DNA from: JBEEJZ01 sp041168905
Lineage (GTDB): Bacteria > Pseudomonadota > Gammaproteobacteria > Burkholderiales > Burkholderiaceae_C
DNA length: 64,000 nt
Direction: 5' to 3'
Assembly: GCA_041168905.1 (NCBI GenBank)
Contig: JBEEJZ010000257.1
Coordinates: forward strand, 1 to 64,000
Within the stretch, counting starts at the first letter, position 1, and the number at the start of each line of letters is the position of its first letter. The notes beneath the pieces are model-generated. The model was not told the DNA's origin and did not search any database. It worked only from the letters and a program-made list of their open reading frames with translations. The position numbers and the translations under genes are program-made. This document shows, one piece after another, positions 62,082 to 64,000 of the stretch.

Positions 62082-62728
62082 TACGCCCGCTCGAGCCAGA
62101 GCTGAAAAAGGGCTTGGCAGACCTGGGTCTGACCCTGTCAGAAGGCCAGATAGCCCAGTTGCTGGATTACCTGGCTTTGATTGAGAAATGGACACGGGTT
62201 TACAACCTGACCGCCGTGCGGGACCCGGCAGCCATGTTGACCCAGCACCTGCTGGACAGTTTGGCTGTGATGTCGCCGCTCGCCAACCAGGTTGCCGGCC
62301 AAGAGCTCGCGGAGTTACGACTTCTGGACGTGGGGTCCGGTGCGGGTTTGCCGGGTGTGGTCTTGGCTATTTGTCGGCCAGACTGGCGTGTGGATTGCGT
62401 GGACACGGTTGCCAAGAAGGCCGCCTTCATCCAGCAAGTGGCAGCGAGTTTGAAGTTGCCCAACCTGCGTGGCGTTCATGCCCGTGTTGAAAGTTTGAGT
62501 GGGCCCTACGATGTGGTGTGCTCCAGAGCCTTCGCTTCGCTCGTGGATTTCACGAACTGGTCGAGGGGTGCGTTGGCTCAGGGTGGTTTGTGGATGGCGC
62601 TGAAGGGTAAGCATCCGCTAGACGAAATTGAAGCGCTGCCCGCCGACGTACAAGTGTTTCACGTGGAACCTGTCGTGGTTCCCGGGCTGCAGGCCGATCG
62701 CTGCATCGTCTGGATGCGTCCCTCCTGA
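62078..62728 (+). CDS. rsmG: 16S rRNA m7G527 methyltransferase RsmG
   Basis: 216 residues from TTG 62078, which overlaps the mnmG stop and has AGGAGG just upstream. Methylates G527 of 16S rRNA with S-adenosylmethionine. LLDVGSGAGLPGVVLA is the AdoMet loop, VDTVAKKAAFIQQ follows, and VCSRAFASLVDF carries the conserved Ser-Arg. The mnmG-rsmG-parA order is typical near replication origins. Confidence 0.96.
   Translation: MIRPLEPELKKGLADLGLTLSEGQIAQLLDYLALIEKWTRVYNLTAVRDPAAMLTQHLLDSLAVMSPLANQVAGQELAELRLLDVGSGAGLPGVVLAICRPDWRVDCVDTVAKKAAFIQQVAASLKLPNLRGVHARVESLSGPYDVVCSRAFASLVDFTNWSRGALAQGGLWMALKGKHPLDEIEALPADVQVFHVEPVVVPGLQADRCIVWMRPS
62655..62670 (+). promoter_or_regulatory. parS-like site inside rsmG
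   Basis: TGTTTCACGTGGAACC differs from parS at two positions (G for A at base 12 and C for A at base 16). It encodes VFHVEP near the end of RsmG and may be a weak ParB site. Confidence 0.55.
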
Positions 62729-62793
62729 GTCTTGGATAGCCGTTCGCAAGCCTGCGCTGACGTAAACTGCGGCCTCACTTTCGGGGCAATTCA

Positions 62794-63408
62794 ATGTTTG
62801 GTATCGCAGATTACGGTGCGTTTGTCGCCGCCTTTGTGCTTCTGCTATTTCTGCCTGGGCCGGGCAATTTGGCCTTGATCACCTCGACAGGCCAAGGTGG
62901 TTTAGCAGGCGGCACAGCGTCAGTCTTGGGTTTGCTGGTGGGAGACCAGATTTTGATGTGGCTCACCGTGGCGGGTGTGGCGGCAGTGCTTGCGGCCAAC
63001 CCCATGTTGTTTACAGCTTTGCAATGGATGGGTGCTGCTTACCTGGCTTGGCTAGGCTTCAAGATGTTGACGGCCAAGCCGGGCGACAAGCCCATGATCA
63101 ACATTCGACCCGGGCATTATTTCCGGCAAACGATGGTGATCACTTTGTTCAACCCCAAGGCCATCATGTTTTATGTCGCCTTTTTCCCGCAGTTCATTGA
63201 TCCGGCGCTGCACCAGGGTTTTGTGACATTTGGTGTTATGGCTGCCACGATTGCGGTGTTGGGTTTTGTTTACTGCATGGGGGTGGTGATCATCACCCAC
63301 ACCATGGCCGAAAAATTAAGAGCCAATCCGGCGGTTACTGGGGCTTTGCAAAAAATTGCCGGTGTTTTTCTGGTGGGCTTTGGTATCAAGCTTGCCTTGT
63401 CCAAGTAG
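62794..63408 (+). CDS. LysE/RhtB-family exporter
   Basis: 204 residues with about six membrane helices. LPGPGNLALITSTGQGGLAG near the N-terminus, WMGAAYLAWLGFKML and FNPKAIMFYVAFFPQFI are typical of the amino-acid or homoserine efflux LysE/RhtB family. Lies between rsmG and parA, with own spacing on both sides (65 and 60 bases). Substrate unknown. Confidence 0.92.
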   Translation: MFGIADYGAFVAAFVLLLFLPGPGNLALITSTGQGGLAGGTASVLGLLVGDQILMWLTVAGVAAVLAANPMLFTALQWMGAAYLAWLGFKMLTAKPGDKPMINIRPGHYFRQTMVITLFNPKAIMFYVAFFPQFIDPALHQGFVTFGVMAATIAVLGFVYCMGVVIITHTMAEKLRANPAVTGALQKIAGVFLVGFGIKLALSK

Positions 63409-63468
63409 TATTTGCGAGTCTCTCCAGCTCAGCATTTCCCTTACATATCACCAGCTTCACTCATTCGC

Positions 63469-64000
63469 ATGGCCAAAATATTCTGCGTTGCCAATCAAAA
63501 GGGTGGGGTGGGTAAAACGACCACCACTGTCAACTTGGCGGCTGGCTTGGCCAAGCTCGGTCAGCGCGTGCTGATGATCGACCTCGACCCCCAAGGCAAT
63601 GCCACCATGGGCTCTGGGGTGGACAAGCGGACCCTGGACCTCAGTGTTTACGATGTTCTGCTGGAGTCTGCTTCTGTGGCGGAAGCGCGAGTCCAAAGCC
63701 CCAAGCTCCTCGAAAGCGGCTGCAGCTATGACATTCTGGGTGCAAGCCGGGATCTGGCCGGTGCTGAGGTAGAGCTGGTGGGCCTGGAGCGCCGCGAAAA
63801 GCGCCTGAAGGCGGCACTTGCGGTGGTTGATGCCGATTACGACTTCGTTTTGATTGATTGTCCACCCTCGCTGTCCATGCTCACGCTCAACGGCCTGTGT
63901 TGCGCACACGGCGTGATCGTGCCCATGCAGTGCGAATACTTTGCACTGGAAGGCCTGACCGATCTGGTCAATACCATCAAGCAAGTGCATGCCAACCTCA
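63469..64000 (+). CDS. parA: Chromosome partition ATPase ParA, 3' truncated by window edge
   Basis: 177 residues seen. MAKIFCVANQKGGVGKTTTT with the deviant Walker A, DLDPQGNATMGSG, and LIDCPPSLSMLTLNG are the ParA/Soj motifs. Works with ParB bound at parS to separate new origins. parB would be expected just right of the window. Confidence 0.96.
   Translation, partial: MAKIFCVANQKGGVGKTTTTVNLAAGLAKLGQRVLMIDLDPQGNATMGSGVDKRTLDLSVYDVLLESASVAEARVQSPKLLESGCSYDILGASRDLAGAEVELVGLERREKRLKAALAVVDADYDFVLIDCPPSLSMLTLNGLCCAHGVIVPMQCEYFALEGLTDLVNTIKQVHANL

Overview
The window looks like a chromosomal segment of a betaproteobacterium of the order Burkholderiales, most likely family Comamonadaceae. I infer this from protein similarity by eye (TctDE-like sensor pair, fused DctQM TRAP permease, DmpFG/HMSD enzymes, short-type ArgC, a second infA copy) and from gene order. 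No rRNA, tRNA, IS element, prophage or CRISPR array was seen. The mnmG-rsmG-parA end, with parS sites inside mnmG, suggests that the right end lies near the replication origin.

Layout: 0-5 kb holds a truncated SRPBCC gene, a GAF/HD-GYP c-di-GMP phosphodiesterase, and central carbon genes tkt and gap. 4.9-10 kb holds a minus-strand operon for the end of a meta-cleavage pathway (tautomerase, 2-hydroxymuconic semialdehyde dehydrogenase, acetaldehyde dehydrogenase, 4-hydroxy-2-oxovalerate aldolase) with a divergent LysR regulator. 10-14.7 kb holds two MFS transporters, purT, a YchJ-like gene and a UPF0303-like gene.

14.7-31 kb is the most distinctive metabolic region. It contains a shortened sigma-54 activator, an AldA-like dehydrogenase, a PQQ alcohol dehydrogenase and a Rieske protein in one operon. 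A second operon encodes a TRAP transporter, a TPP-dependent lyase, an ACAD10/11-like acyl-CoA dehydrogenase, an SDR, an APH-type kinase and an AEC transporter. A third encodes an acyl-CoA ligase and a GntR/FCD regulator. The control regions of all three carry copies of one 15-base motif, so they are probably one regulon. Kinase + ACAD-like + SDR + ligase is the gene set known from 4-hydroxy-acid (levulinate-type) catabolism, here joined to an alcohol oxidation module and a TPP lyase.

31-44.6 kb is mainly housekeeping: topB with an H1-like tail and SWIB domain next to a divergent SET-domain gene, birA, a SPOR protein, a TctDE-like two-component system, MarR, recA-recX, argC, sucCD and a TerC-family gene with a structured leader. 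44.6-51.6 kb is a compact signalling cluster: PP2C phosphatase, FHA protein, CHASE2 nucleotide cyclase, metallo-beta-lactamase phosphodiesterase and a GAF-GspE ATPase fusion. This part reads visibly less GC-rich than the catabolic region.

51.6-64 kb contains infA, minCDE, an AT-rich region with DnaA boxes, an Spy-like gene, rdgC, a copper module (HMA chaperone, DUF2892-like membrane protein, CopA), a glutathione S-transferase, mnmG, rsmG, a LysE exporter and the start of parA.
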